From an uncultured Sutterella sp. (GTDB taxonomy: Bacteria; Pseudomonadota; Gammaproteobacteria; Burkholderiales; Burkholderiaceae_F): a stretch of DNA of 64,000 nt. Shown piece by piece: positions 17,000 to 25,902 of the stretch. The notes beneath the pieces are model-generated. The model searched no databases. It was not told the origin of the DNA and worked only from the letters and a program-made list of their open reading frames with translations. The translations under genes and the position numbers were made by a program. The number at the start of each line of letters is the position of its first letter. Positions within the stretch are counted from its first letter, which is position 1. The DNA lies in the NCBI GenBank assembly GCA_905194315.1, contig CAJJRX010000005.1, positions 1 through 64,000 of the forward strand, written 5' to 3'.

Positions 17000-18508
17000 A
17001 TGGATTTAGTGGCTAATCTCTTGCTCGGTTTCGAGCAAGCAGTGACTTTGCAAAACCTGCTCTACTGTTTTGTCGGGGTAAGTGTCGGTACCCTTATCGG
17101 TGTTCTGCCCGGGATGGGTCCCGTGGCGACGGTGGCAATGCTGCTGCCGATTACCTATTCGCTTGATCCGTCGGCGGCGCTCATCATGCTCGCCGGGATT
17201 TATTACGGTGCGCAGTACGGCGGCTCGACGACGGCTGTGCTGGTCAACATCCCCGGGGAGGCGGCTGCGGTGGTGACCTGTATTGACGGGCACAAGATGG
17301 CGCGCGCAGGTCGTGCCGGTGCCGCACTGGGTATTGCCGCCATCGGCAGTTTTATCGCCGGGTGCTTCGCCACCGTTCTGATTGCCGCTTTTGCGCCTCC
17401 GCTCACCGCACTCGCGTTTGAGTTCGGCCCGGCGGAATATTTCTCTCTGATGGTTCTCGGTCTTGTCGGTGCCGTGGTTCTTGCCAACGGTGACCTGCTT
17501 AAGGCCATCGCCATGATTATTCTCGGCCTGCTGCTCGGTCTGGTCGGTACGGACATTAATTCGGGTGCTCTGCGCTACACCTTCGGGGTGGGAGAACTCA
17601 TGGAAGGGCTTGATTTTGTGGCGATCTCCATGGGTATTTACGGCTTTGCCGAAATTATGCGCAATCTCGAAATCAGCGCCTCGCGCTCGCTTGTGCCTGA
17701 AAAAGTGGGCCGCGTTCTGCCGACAAAAGACGATCTCAAAGCAAGCGCCGGACCGATTGCCCGCGGCACGCTGCTCGGCAGCTTCCTCGGGATTCTGCCC
17801 GGTGGCGGCGCGCTGCTCTCGAGCTTTGCCTCGTATACGCTGGAGAAAAAGCTCGCCGGCGCCTCTGCCTCACCGGCTTTCGGCTTAGGCAACATTCGCG
17901 GTGTGGCCGGACCGGAGTCCGCGAACAACGCCGGCGCGCAGACGAGTTTCATTCCGATGCTCACGCTCGGTATTCCCTCGAACGCCGTGATGGCGCTGAT
18001 GATCGGCGCAATGATGATTCATGACATCACGCCCGGCCCGCAGGTGATGACCAGCAACCCGGGGCTGTTCTGGGGGCTGATCGTGTCGATGTGGATCGGC
18101 AACCTCTTTCTTATTGTTCTGAATCTGCCGCTCATCGGTGTGTGGATTCAGCTCCTCAAAGTGCCCTACCACTGGCTTTATCCGGCGATTCTCTGCTTCT
18201 GCTGCATCGGGGTGTTCTCCATCAGCAATAACGTTTTCCATATCTGGATGACGATCGGGTTCGGGCTCATCGGGTATATCTTCTACAAGCTTGACTGTGA
18301 GGCCGCACCGCTCATTCTCGGCTTTATTCTCGGGCCGATGATGGAGGAGAACATGCGCCGGGCGCTGCTGCTCTCGCGCGGTGATCTGACGACATTCATC
18401 ACCAGCCCGATCTCCGGCGGTCTGCTTGCCCTTTCGGCCGTTCTTCTGCTGATGGTGCTGCTGCCGGCGGTAAGAAAAGGACGTGAAGAGGCGTTTCAGG
18501 AGGACTGA
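17000..18508 (+). CDS. tctA: Tripartite tricarboxylate transporter large permease TctA
   Basis: The 502-residue inner-membrane protein carries the TctA repeats: GTLIGVLPGMGPVATVAMLLP, YYGAQYGGSTTAVLVNIPGE, and the second-half counterpart LGSFLGILPGGGALLSSFASY, plus NNAGAQTSFIPMLTLGIPSNAVMALM. About 12 transmembrane helices are expected. It is the ion-coupled translocator fed by the Bug receptor encoded upstream. AGGGCAGTAGC lies before the ATG at 17000. A bidirectional terminator follows. Confidence 0.95.
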   Translation: MDLVANLLLGFEQAVTLQNLLYCFVGVSVGTLIGVLPGMGPVATVAMLLPITYSLDPSAALIMLAGIYYGAQYGGSTTAVLVNIPGEAAAVVTCIDGHKMARAGRAGAALGIAAIGSFIAGCFATVLIAAFAPPLTALAFEFGPAEYFSLMVLGLVGAVVLANGDLLKAIAMIILGLLLGLVGTDINSGALRYTFGVGELMEGLDFVAISMGIYGFAEIMRNLEISASRSLVPEKVGRVLPTKDDLKASAGPIARGTLLGSFLGILPGGGALLSSFASYTLEKKLAGASASPAFGLGNIRGVAGPESANNAGAQTSFIPMLTLGIPSNAVMALMIGAMMIHDITPGPQVMTSNPGLFWGLIVSMWIGNLFLIVLNLPLIGVWIQLLKVPYHWLYPAILCFCCIGVFSISNNVFHIWMTIGFGLIGYIFYKLDCEAAPLILGFILGPMMEENMRRALLLSRGDLTTFITSPISGGLLALSAVLLLMVLLPAVRKGREEAFQED

Positions 18509-18525
18509 GCGCCTGCTGAGAACAT

Positions 18526-18560
18526 AAAAAGAGCCTTGCCGCCGGCAAGGCTCTTTTTTT
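18526..18560. terminator. Bidirectional terminator, tctA / nnr
   Basis: AAAAAGAGCCTTGCC and GGCAAGGCTCTTTTTTT form a long perfect stem between convergent genes. Confidence 0.88.
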
Positions 18561-18580
18561 CCCGGTATCGCTCAGTGCAA

Positions 18581-20068
18581 TCAGATAAAGCAGGCGTCCC
18601 GGTTGAGAAGATGGCCGTCGGCACGGGCATCCTGCAGGATGTTCATGGCCGCGGGGGCGATATCACCGGCCGTCATGCCGGCCTCAACGTCTTCAGAGGC
18701 CAGACCGTGCAGGTAGACGGCTGCGAGGACGCATTCGACCATATCATAGCCCTGAGCAAACATGGCGCCGATCATCCCGGCGAGCACGTCGCCGCTGCCT
18801 GCTGTGGCAAGGGCAGGTGTGCCGGTGGGGTTGACCCAGGCGCGCGCCGAGCGCAGCGAAATGACACTGCCGGCACCCTTCAGGACAACAATGGCGCCGC
18901 TCTGAACGGCAAGTTCGCGTGCGGCGGCCACACGGTCCACCGTCACACCGGCGGTATCTCTGCGAAGCAGACGGGCGGCCTCACCCGGGTGCGGGGTGAG
19001 CACACTCGGTGCCTGACGGGCGAGCAGGATATCCTGCAGTTTGATGTCGGCAGCGATGATATTGAGCGCATCCGCGTCGAGCACAAGCGGCCTGTCAGAG
19101 AGCAGGGCGGTCCGGACAAGGGCTTTGGCGCGCTCGGACTGACCCATCCCGCATCCCATAACAATCACGCCCGCCGAGGTGAACCCCTCGGGATCCGTGC
19201 CCATCATCAGCTCGGGGTAGAGCATATCCACCGCGGGGGCATGCTCAGAGAGCGGGTAGAGCGTGACGCGCCCGGCACCGCTCACCAGCGCGGCACGTGC
19301 GGCGAGCAGGGCTGCCCCGATCATGCCGTCGGCCCCTCCCACAACAGCCACATGACCGTAGCTGCCCTTGTGTGAATTGCGGCTGCGCGGACGAAGCACA
19401 TGCTGGAGCTCGTCGGGACTGACCACAGTAAGGTTCGAGAGCGGAATGGAGACGCCGAGATTGTCAACCACGATCTCACCGGCGGCATCAGCCCCCTCGT
19501 TCATGTAAAGCCCGGCTTTGGCCGAGAGGAAGCTCAGGGTGATGTCGGCGTGGCATCCGGGGTAGCTTGCAATCCAGCGTCCGGTAAGGTGATTCAGACC
19601 GCTCGGGACATCCAGAGAGATCTTGAGCGCCTGACGTTCGTTGAACCAGAGGACGGCATCGAGGTATTCGCCCGTGATGGGCTTGGTGAGACCGATGCCG
19701 AAAAGGCCGTCGACAACACAGTCGGCCTTGCGGGCCATGTACGGATCCTCTTCGATTTCCCCGCCGAGCGCCTCCCAGCGTTTGAGCTGCGCGAGAGCAA
19801 GGCTGCTGTTCGGGCGCTTGCCGCCCGGAAGAATGAGGACCACGTCCCGTGCTTTGGCCTTGAGCTCGCAGGCAAGTGCAATCGCATCCCCGCCGTTATT
19901 GCCCGGACCGGCCAGAATACTGACGGAGGCATTCTCCGGCAGACGTTCTTCAATCAGTCTGAGTGCGGCCTGACCGGCGCGCAGCATCAGCGTATCTTCA
20001 CCGAGCTGATTGGCAGCGCGATGCTCAAGCGCCTCCAGCTCATCAGCGTTCAGAATAGTCAAACTCAT
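18581..20068 (-). CDS. nnr: Bifunctional NAD(P)H-hydrate epimerase / ADP-dependent dehydratase
   Basis: The 495-residue protein repairs NAD(P)H damaged by hydration. The N-terminal YjeF_N (epimerase) domain, residues 1 to about 205, contains LAGPGNNGGDAIALA; the C-terminal ribokinase-like dehydratase, about 215-495, contains VVGGADGMIGAALLAARAAL, VLTPHPGEAARLL and the phosphate-binding TAGSGDVLAGMIGAM (usually GTGD in homologues; here GSGD). The fusion is the normal bacterial form. I start at ATG 20068 (MSLTILNADE), which has AAGGA about 8 nt upstream. Cytosolic; single gene convergent with tctA. Confidence 0.93.
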   Translation of the reverse strand: MSLTILNADELEALEHRAANQLGEDTLMLRAGQAALRLIEERLPENASVSILAGPGNNGGDAIALACELKAKARDVVLILPGGKRPNSSLALAQLKRWEALGGEIEEDPYMARKADCVVDGLFGIGLTKPITGEYLDAVLWFNERQALKISLDVPSGLNHLTGRWIASYPGCHADITLSFLSAKAGLYMNEGADAAGEIVVDNLGVSIPLSNLTVVSPDELQHVLRPRSRNSHKGSYGHVAVVGGADGMIGAALLAARAALVSGAGRVTLYPLSEHAPAVDMLYPELMMGTDPEGFTSAGVIVMGCGMGQSERAKALVRTALLSDRPLVLDADALNIIAADIKLQDILLARQAPSVLTPHPGEAARLLRRDTAGVTVDRVAAARELAVQSGAIVVLKGAGSVISLRSARAWVNPTGTPALATAGSGDVLAGMIGAMFAQGYDMVECVLAAVYLHGLASEDVEAGMTAGDIAPAAMNILQDARADGHLLNRDACFI

Positions 20069-20142
20069 CAGGTTCGTCCTTATCAAGATTTTTTTGCAGT
20101 GTATGTTTTTTTTCTCTCTCCGGGCGGAGGTCGTAATGCGGC

Positions 20143-21309
20143 TCAGTCAAAACGTGCCGGGCTCAGTGCCTGCGCCTGCGGGGAGGGCTCCCCGAGCATG
20201 GCCTGCGCCAGACACTCGGCGTAGCTCGGAGCAAAGTCGGCACCGTGCAGGCCGCCCGCTATGTTGAGCCACAAGCCGGGCACAGCAGACTCGCCGACAA
20301 TGGCGAGCGAATCCGGTGCGGTGAGGACAGTCTGCGCAAAGTAGCGGGCATTTTTCCAGTCACCGATGTCCGGGAAAAACCGCATACCGGTCTCCCAGAG
20401 CGCACGATATTCGGCATCTCTGTCGAAATCCTCCTCTGCGCCGATATACCAGCGACCCTGCACGCGCAGGAAGTCGTCGAGCGGACTGAGCAGGAATCCT
20501 TTTTCATCCACAATGGCATGCGTGATGCGCATGGCATCGCTGAAAAGCGTGGTGTTGAGCACACAGCGTGTGAGGGGCAGCACGGGGAGCTTGAGTTTTG
20601 CGAGCTTGAGCAGATTCAGTGCGCCGCTGCCGGCACAGATAACAACATGATCTGTGCGGATTTCCCCCGTGGCGGTCTGCACGCCTGTGATGCGGCCGCC
20701 CTCCCGGATAAAACCGGTTACCGCAGTGCTGTTGTGAATCGGGACACCCTGTTCGATGAGCCACTCTTTGAGCTGTTTGGCAAAGTAGCTGATGGACCAG
20801 GACAGGGAGTTGTCAAGGTGAAAACGCGTTGTCTGCGGCAGCGCATAAAGCGAGGGCTCCATCATGAGCCATCCGTCAAGCGCCGGGGTGGCGGTGTCGG
20901 TTTCAGGCAGCTCCTCGAGTGTGCCTTCACTTGACTGCAGGGTGAAGATGTTGTCTTTTTCGACCTGAAGATACCATTCAAACGAGGCACTGGAGAGGGC
21001 TTTGGCCAGATCACTCAGCGCCCTGAAATTCTCCGGCGCACGGCTTTTCTGCAGCAGTCGTGCGAATCTGGGGTGATGGAAAATCAGTCCCGGTCCGTAG
21101 ACCACGCCCGTCTCCGAGCGCAGAAGAGAAGCCTCGGGTGTGCTCAGCAGCATCGGCTGCGATTCCCCGAGCAGTCCGGAGCAGCTGTAACTGGCTCCCT
21201 GACAGGGTGAGGAGCGTCCTTCAAGGATGCTCACCCGGATGCCTTTGGAAAAAAGGGCGTAGGCGGTCATAAGTCCGGTTAGACCAGCCCCGACAACTAA
21301 AGCCTGCAT
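20143..21309 (-). CDS. FAD-dependent oxidoreductase, DadA-like
   Basis: A 388-residue flavoprotein of the DAO family (D-amino-acid dehydrogenase / glycine oxidase type). The FAD-binding Rossmann motif is at the very N-terminus, ALVVGAGLTGLMTAYALFSKGIRVSILE, and the second FAD motif DHVVICAGSGALNLLKL comes at about 220-240. The C-terminus has GLWLNIAGGLHGADFAPSYAECLAQAML, the family's closing FAD loop. Start at ATG 21309 because it sits directly before the Rossmann strand; upstream codons are unconserved. No strong ribosome-binding site. The substrate is probably a D-amino acid or other secondary amine; not decidable here. It lies 75 bp upstream of nnr on the same strand. Confidence 0.85.
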   Translation of the reverse strand: MQALVVGAGLTGLMTAYALFSKGIRVSILEGRSSPCQGASYSCSGLLGESQPMLLSTPEASLLRSETGVVYGPGLIFHHPRFARLLQKSRAPENFRALSDLAKALSSASFEWYLQVEKDNIFTLQSSEGTLEELPETDTATPALDGWLMMEPSLYALPQTTRFHLDNSLSWSISYFAKQLKEWLIEQGVPIHNSTAVTGFIREGGRITGVQTATGEIRTDHVVICAGSGALNLLKLAKLKLPVLPLTRCVLNTTLFSDAMRITHAIVDEKGFLLSPLDDFLRVQGRWYIGAEEDFDRDAEYRALWETGMRFFPDIGDWKNARYFAQTVLTAPDSLAIVGESAVPGLWLNIAGGLHGADFAPSYAECLAQAMLGEPSPQAQALSPARFD

Positions 21310-21447
21310 GATCTGGTTTGAAAAAAAGAAAAAGCCCTTCCATTGTATAGAAAATCGCTCCGGACGGCGAATCACGGCTGCCGCCCGCATGCCCTGTGCA
21401 TGGCGTACAATAGAAAAACACGAAAACTCAGGCACAAGAAAGCAGTC

Positions 21448-22101
21448 ATGACTGAAAAGAAAAATTCCCCGACACCGGTTTCATCCATCCGTCCCATGCC
21501 GGTTCCGGCGCCCTGCGCACAGCGCGAAAATGATCCTCTGACGGAAACAACCACCGGCACGGAGCTTATTTATGAAAACCGCTTTCTGCGGCTTGTCCGC
21601 GAAAGCGTCACACTGCCCGGCGGCGAGCAGGGCAACCGGTTTATTCTCCCGCACCGCGGTGCCTGTGCAATGATTCCGCTCGATGAGCAGGGGTGCATTG
21701 TTCTTGAGCGTCAGTGGCGTCATCCGCTGCGGCGTGCCTTCTGGGAAATTCCGGCAGGCAAAATCGACCCTGATGAGTCAGAGCTTGTCTGCGCACAGCG
21801 TGAACTTATTGAGGAATGCGGTATCCGTGCCCGGCAGTGGACCGAACTCGGTGTGATCAATAATGCCATCGGCTACAGTGATGAGCACATCACGATCTTT
21901 CTCGCTGAAGACCTCAGCATCGGCGAGCAGCATCTTGACCCGGGCGAGTATCTTGAGCTCTACAGAGTGCCTTTTGAGGAGGCTCTGGCCATGTGCTACG
22001 ACGGACGCATCACCGATGTGAAAACGCTCTGCGGCATCTTCTGGCTCGCAAAAGTGCTCAGTGACAGACGCAGTGCCGCCGCAGACGGTAAAACCTGTTA
22101 A
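21448..22101 (+). CDS. NUDIX hydrolase, ADP-ribose pyrophosphatase type
   Basis: The 217-residue protein carries an intact Nudix box, GKIDPDESELVCAQRELIEECGI (residues about 112-134), preceded by FWEIPA as in ADP-ribose pyrophosphatases (NudF/YqkG). The N-terminal 45 residues are a Pro-rich, polar extension. The enzyme would cleave ADP-ribose or related nucleoside diphosphate derivatives in the cytosol. ATG at 21448 chosen; longer frames overlap the divergent promoter region of the oxidoreductase. Ribosome-binding site weak (AAGAAAG). Confidence 0.88.
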   Translation: MTEKKNSPTPVSSIRPMPVPAPCAQRENDPLTETTTGTELIYENRFLRLVRESVTLPGGEQGNRFILPHRGACAMIPLDEQGCIVLERQWRHPLRRAFWEIPAGKIDPDESELVCAQRELIEECGIRARQWTELGVINNAIGYSDEHITIFLAEDLSIGEQHLDPGEYLELYRVPFEEALAMCYDGRITDVKTLCGIFWLAKVLSDRRSAAADGKTC

Positions 22102-22128
22102 CGCAGGCATGCACGGACTGTGCCGCTT

Positions 22129-22158
22129 TTGGCAAAAACACGGTGAGTGTGGTATTAT
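22129..22158 (+). promoter_or_regulatory. Promoter of tRNA-Gly
   Basis: A -35 TTGGCA (22129-22134) and -10 TATTAT (22153-22158) are separated by 18 bp and end 17 bp before the mature tRNA. Confidence 0.65.
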
Positions 22159-22175
22159 CTTTCTTCCAAATTTCC

Positions 22176-22250
22176 GCGGGTGTCGTATAACGGCTATTAC
22201 CCTAGCCTTCCAAGCTAGAGACGAGGGTTCGACTCCCTTCACCCGCTCCA
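22176..22250 (+). tRNA. tRNA-Gly(TCC)
   Basis: A 75-nt tRNA with acceptor GCGGGTG/CACCCGC, discriminator T, encoded CCA, T-loop TTCGACT and anticodon stem CTAGC/GCTAG around CTTCCAA. Anticodon TCC reads GGA/GGG glycine codons. Confidence 0.96.
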
Positions 22251-22278
22251 CGCACACAGTGCTGCTGCGTATTGTCTG

Positions 22279-22309
22279 TCCCGGAGTGATTTGTGCTTCG
22301 GGATTTTTT
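22279..22309 (+). terminator. Terminator of tRNA-Gly
   Basis: TCCCGGAG/CTTCGGGA (one G-U pair) is followed by six T residues, 28 bp after the tRNA. Confidence 0.8.
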
Positions 22310-22360
22310 GTGTCCGCACAAAACAGGTCACGGGGGCAGCGCGAGGCTGCCGCCCGCTGC

Positions 22361-22384
22361 TAAAAAAGAGCGCTATGCCGCTCT
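22361..22384 (-). terminator. Terminator of the autotransporter remnant
   Basis: On the minus strand AGAGCG-gcatag-CGCTCT is followed by TTTTTT and overlaps the stop codon of the remnant. Confidence 0.7.
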
Positions 22385-22700
22385 AGAAGAGCCACTTAAG
22401 ACCGGCCCGGATGTCGTAGTCCTTGGTGTAGTGCTTGCCGTTGGCGCGCTCAAGACCGGCGTAAAGACGCAGATTCGGACTCACAAGCCAGTCCATGCCG
22501 AAACCGTAGTAGACGCCGGTACCGGTGAGTTTTTCGTTGAAATCCGTCCCGTTAACAGAAAGCTTCTGACGGCCGAGGAATTCATGTGTGAGGCCGAATC
22601 GCACATACCATTCGCCGCGTTTGCGGTTTTGCTCGGTAATCACCTTTCCAATGAACATATCCGCTCCGCTGACCATCTGGAAATCGAAAAGATCCTGCAC
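22383..22700 (-). pseudogene. Autotransporter beta-barrel C-terminal remnant
   Basis: The frame encodes about 105 residues matching the end of an autotransporter barrel: alternating aromatic/hydrophobic beta strands (WYVRFGLTHEFLGR, GVYYGFGMDWLVSPNLRLYAGLE, YDIRAGLKWLF) and a terminal phenylalanine, the outer-membrane assembly signal. The passenger, signal peptide and most of the barrel are missing. The open frame extends about 8 codons upstream of the GTG at 22700 before a stop, with no ribosome-binding site. It keeps its own terminator. It is wedged between tRNA-Gly and tRNA-Ser, suggesting a deletion next to a recombination-prone tRNA pair. Confidence 0.75.
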
Positions 22701-22729
22701 GCGACTTCGGGTTGCTGCAGGATTTTTTT
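22692..22729 (+). terminator. Plus-strand terminator-like hairpin
   Basis: ATCCTGCA/TGCAGGAT (8 bp) is followed by T7. No gene on the plus strand ends nearby, so it may be a relic of the rearrangement, or insulation for the minus-strand tRNA-Ser. Confidence 0.5.
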
Positions 22730-22750
22730 ATGCGCTCAAAATGTGCAGAC

Positions 22751-22778
22751 AAAAAAAATACTGCCGAGAGGCAGTATT
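22751..22778 (-). terminator. Terminator of tRNA-Ser(GCT)
   Basis: On the minus strand AATACTGCC-tctc-GGCAGTATT is followed by further T residues. Confidence 0.82.
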
Positions 22779-22791
22779 CCTTTGAATTGAC

Positions 22792-22883
22792 TGGCGGAGA
22801 GGGGGGGATTCGAACCCCCGAGGCCCTTATTCAGACCTGCACCCTTAGCAGGGGTGTGCATTCGACCACTCTGCCACCTCTCC
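22792..22883 (-). tRNA. tRNA-Ser(GCT)
   Basis: A 92-nt class II tRNA on the minus strand with acceptor GGAGAGG/CCTCTCC, discriminator G and encoded CCA, T-loop TTCGAAT, and anticodon loop CTGCTAA. Anticodon GCT reads AGC/AGU. The variable arm is long, as expected for serine. Confidence 0.96.
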
Positions 22884-23275
22884 GCCGATCGGTCATCAGC
22901 CAAAAACTGATGAGAACGAAAGAATAGCACGTTTAAAAGCAAAAAGCAAAAAATCAGTCCGGATACCTAAAAATTGGGATTTTTTCAGCTCTCTGGCAGG
23001 AGCCGGTTCTGTGGAATTTAGGTGATATTACCTAGAGGTGAGCAAAATAAAGACGCAGGGCAGGCATGCAGATGTAAAGATCGTTAAAATGCGGGCTAAT
23101 TACAGCGTTTTGCACAGCCAGAGCACATCGCTTGAGTGGCTGAGGCCGGAGAACTGGAGTTCCCGCCAGACAGATCTGCAGGCGGGTTTGTCCTGCAGCG
23201 GTCGAATTCGTTTTACCGGTTCCTTCGCCAGACACAGGTTTTCTGTTTTTGCTTTCCGCCTGCCGCGACGGTGGC
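22884..23275. promoter_or_regulatory. Leader region of the nucleoside ABC operon
   Basis: No gene is visible in these 390 bp. The 16-bp near-palindrome TAGGTGATATTACCTA (23019-23034) is a candidate operator. Further on, CTGCAG-n11-CTGCAG and CCCGCC/GGCGGG can form overlapping helices (about 23160-23200), so a structured mRNA leader is possible. I compared it by eye with the guanine/adenine riboswitch core and saw no match. Confidence 0.35.
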
Positions 23276-24811
23276 ATGGCTAAACCAATGAATCCACGTC
23301 TCAGTTTAAAAAACATAACCAAGCGCTATCCGAACATAGTGGCCAACAGCAATATTTCTCTGGATGTCAACCCCGGTGAGATACTGGCCATTCTGGGCGA
23401 GAACGGCGCGGGCAAATCCACCCTGATGAAAATCATCTACGGTGCAGTGCGTCCGGATGAAGGCACCGTCGAGTTCGATGGTGAGTCTATTGAACTCAGC
23501 AGCCCCTCCGAAGCGCGTGCAAAAGGGATTGCCATGGTGCATCAGCACTTCGCTCTCTTTGATACGCTAACCGTTGCTGAAAATGTGGCGCTCGGACTCT
23601 CCGAGCCGCGCAGTATCGCGAGTATTGCGGCAGAGGTTCGCGAGCTCGGTGAGCGATACGGCCTTGAGGTGGACCCTTCAGCGGTGGTCTACGAACTCAG
23701 TATGGGTGAGCGTCAGCGCGTTGAGATTATCCGCTCCCTGATGACCCGTCCGAAACTGCTCATTCTTGACGAACCAACCTCGGTTCTCGTGCCTCAGGCC
23801 GTGCAGAAACTTTTCAAAACACTGCACAAGCTCTCCGATGAGGGTGTCTCCATTCTCTTTATCTCCCACAAACTTGATGAAATCCGTGAACTCGCAGACC
23901 GCTGTGTCGTGCTGCGCCACGGCGAAATCATCACCAGTGTCAACCCCAAAGAACAGACGGCGGCCTCGCTCGCACAGCTGATGATCGGCGCCGAGCCGCC
24001 GAAGATGCGTGTGGCCACCAGAGAGCCCGGAGAGGTTGTTTTTTCGCTCAATAATGTTTCCGTTCCCGGCAGCCTGCGTCTGTGCGGTATTGAAAATGTC
24101 TCGCTTGATGTGCGTGCCGGCGAGATTGTCGGCATTGCCGGTATCAGCGGCAACGGACAGGCGAGACTGATGGCGGTGGCCAGCGGTGAGACGCTCACAG
24201 CCCCCGGGAAGGTGACGCTTTTTGGGGAAGCGGTCGGGCATTTGTACACAAAACTGCGCCGCCTGCGCGGTCTGCGCTATGTGCCTGAACAGCGCCTAGG
24301 ACATGCGGCAGTGCCCGAAGTCACGCTGCAGACCAACACCTATCTCACCGGGGATCAGTTTGTGAAAAACGGATTTATTCTGGCCGATAAAGCCCGCCGG
24401 TTTGCTGAACTCGTGATTGAACGCTTCCATGTGAAAACCCCGTCCTCGCAGAAACTCGCCTCGAGTCTGTCCGGGGGCAATCTTCAGAAATTCATCATGG
24501 GTCGTGAGATTCTTCAGAATCCCAAGGTCCTGCTGGTCAATCAGCCCACCTGGGGTGTTGACGTCGGCGCCGCCTCGGATATCCGCCGCTCCCTGATGCG
24601 CCTTCGTGACGACGGCGCGGCGATTGTGGTTGTCTCAGAGGAAATCGATGAGCTCTTTGAAATCAGTGACCGTATTGCGGTGATGTACCGCGGTCATCTG
24701 TCACCGGCGGAAGACAAATCCGCGATGAGCGTGGAAAAAGTCGGTCAGTGGATGTCAGGCCTCTGGCCTGACGGTCCGGCCGGTCAGGCTGTGAGCAAGG
24801 AGGTGGCGTGA
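23276..24811 (+). CDS. BMP-type nucleoside/sugar ABC transporter, double ATPase
   Basis: The 511-residue protein has two ABC domains, as in RbsA-like and nucleoside (NupA/YufO) importers. Domain 1: Walker A ILGENGAGKSTLMKIIYG, signature ELSMGERQRVEI, Walker B LLILDEPTSVL. Domain 2: degenerate Walker A GIAGISGNGQ, signature SLSGGNLQKFIMGREI. The first domain is therefore probably the hydrolytic one. The start is uncertain among ATG 23276 (GGTGG upstream) and ATG 23288. The stop overlaps the next gene (ATGA), which is the first permease. With two permeases and a BMP lipoprotein it forms a complete importer, probably for purine nucleosides. Confidence 0.92.
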   Translation: MAKPMNPRLSLKNITKRYPNIVANSNISLDVNPGEILAILGENGAGKSTLMKIIYGAVRPDEGTVEFDGESIELSSPSEARAKGIAMVHQHFALFDTLTVAENVALGLSEPRSIASIAAEVRELGERYGLEVDPSAVVYELSMGERQRVEIIRSLMTRPKLLILDEPTSVLVPQAVQKLFKTLHKLSDEGVSILFISHKLDEIRELADRCVVLRHGEIITSVNPKEQTAASLAQLMIGAEPPKMRVATREPGEVVFSLNNVSVPGSLRLCGIENVSLDVRAGEIVGIAGISGNGQARLMAVASGETLTAPGKVTLFGEAVGHLYTKLRRLRGLRYVPEQRLGHAAVPEVTLQTNTYLTGDQFVKNGFILADKARRFAELVIERFHVKTPSSQKLASSLSGGNLQKFIMGREILQNPKVLLVNQPTWGVDVGAASDIRRSLMRLRDDGAAIVVVSEEIDELFEISDRIAVMYRGHLSPAEDKSAMSVEKVGQWMSGLWPDGPAGQAVSKEVA

Positions 24812-25902
24812 TGACTCTGCAGTGTCCGGTTTCGCTTGAGCCCAGAATGGAGGCGGCCCGCGCTCTGCGCTGGGTATCGCCCTTTGCGGCACTGGCTCTG
24901 ACCGTTCTGACGAGCGGTCTGATTTTCCTTGCTCTTGGCAAGGATCCTCTGCTTGCGCTTTATACCTTTTTCGTGGCACCGATCGAGTCTGTGCGCGCCT
25001 GGACCGAAATTGCGGTCAAGATGACGCCTCTGCTGCTGTGTTCGGCAGGGCTGGTGGTGTGCTACCGGGCCAATGTCTGGAATATCGGTGCGGAAGGGCA
25101 GCTCGTCGTCGGTGCGATTGCCGGCGGGGCGGTAGCGCTGATGGCCGGTCCTCAGACAGGGGACTGGTGGGTGATTGCCGTGCTTGCCGCCTCTGCGCTC
25201 GGCGGGGCGCTCTGGGGCGCGGTGACAGCGCTTTTGCGCCACCGCTTCCATGCCAACGAGATCCTGGTTTCCCTGATGCTCGTCTACGTGGCGCAGTTTT
25301 TCCTGCAGTGGGCCGTGCAGGGTCCGATGCGCGATCCGATGGGGTTCGGTTTTCCGCAGACAGAACTGTTTGACTCCTCTGCCACGCTCGGTGTGCTGCT
25401 TTCGGGCACGCGTCTGCATTTCGGTTTTATCCTTGCGCTGCTGAGCGCACTGGGTATCTGGGTGCTCATGGACCGGATGGCGCTCGGGATGGAATTCAAA
25501 ATCTCCGGGATGGCACCGCTGGCGGCCCGTTATGCCGGGTATCAGCCCGGTCATCTGATCTGGGTGTCGATGCTCATCAGCGGCGCGCTTGCCGGTCTTG
25601 CCGGCGGTATTGAAGCCGCCGGTCCGCTCGGGCAGCTCACGCCGACCATCAGTCCGGGCTACGGTTTTGCCGCCATTATCGTGGTGTTTGTCGGACGGCT
25701 TTCGCCGCTTGGCTGTATTCCTGCCGCGTTTGTGATGGCGCTCTTTTACCTCGGCGGCGAGCTCGCACAGAGCCGTCTGGGGCTGCCCAACTCCATCACA
25801 GGGGTTTATCAGGGGCTGCTGCTCTTTTACATTCTTGCCTGCGATACGCTCATTACCTACCGCGTTCGCTGGATCGGACTGACACGCGGAGGTAACCAAT
25901 GA
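24811..25902 (+). CDS. Nucleoside ABC transporter permease 1
   Basis: The 363-residue inner-membrane protein of the BPD_transp_2 family has about eight to ten hydrophobic helices and the family pattern VVCYRANVWNIGAEGQLVVGAIAGG, FHANEILVSLMLVYVAQF, and SGALAGLAGGIEAAG. It corresponds to NupB/YufP. AAGGAGGTG lies 5 nt before the ATG at 24811, which overlaps the ATPase stop. It ends in an ATGA overlap with the second permease. Confidence 0.93.
   Translation: MTLQCPVSLEPRMEAARALRWVSPFAALALTVLTSGLIFLALGKDPLLALYTFFVAPIESVRAWTEIAVKMTPLLLCSAGLVVCYRANVWNIGAEGQLVVGAIAGGAVALMAGPQTGDWWVIAVLAASALGGALWGAVTALLRHRFHANEILVSLMLVYVAQFFLQWAVQGPMRDPMGFGFPQTELFDSSATLGVLLSGTRLHFGFILALLSALGIWVLMDRMALGMEFKISGMAPLAARYAGYQPGHLIWVSMLISGALAGLAGGIEAAGPLGQLTPTISPGYGFAAIIVVFVGRLSPLGCIPAAFVMALFYLGGELAQSRLGLPNSITGVYQGLLLFYILACDTLITYRVRWIGLTRGGNQ

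Noticed and set aside
20143..21435. Extended N-terminus for the DadA-like oxidoreductase
   Set aside because: The Rossmann motif starts immediately after the Met at 21309; the upstream 42 codons are unconserved and overlap the divergent gene's region.
22884..23275. Purine riboswitch in front of the nucleoside importer
   Set aside because: The conserved core sequence of guanine/adenine riboswitches could not be found by eye.
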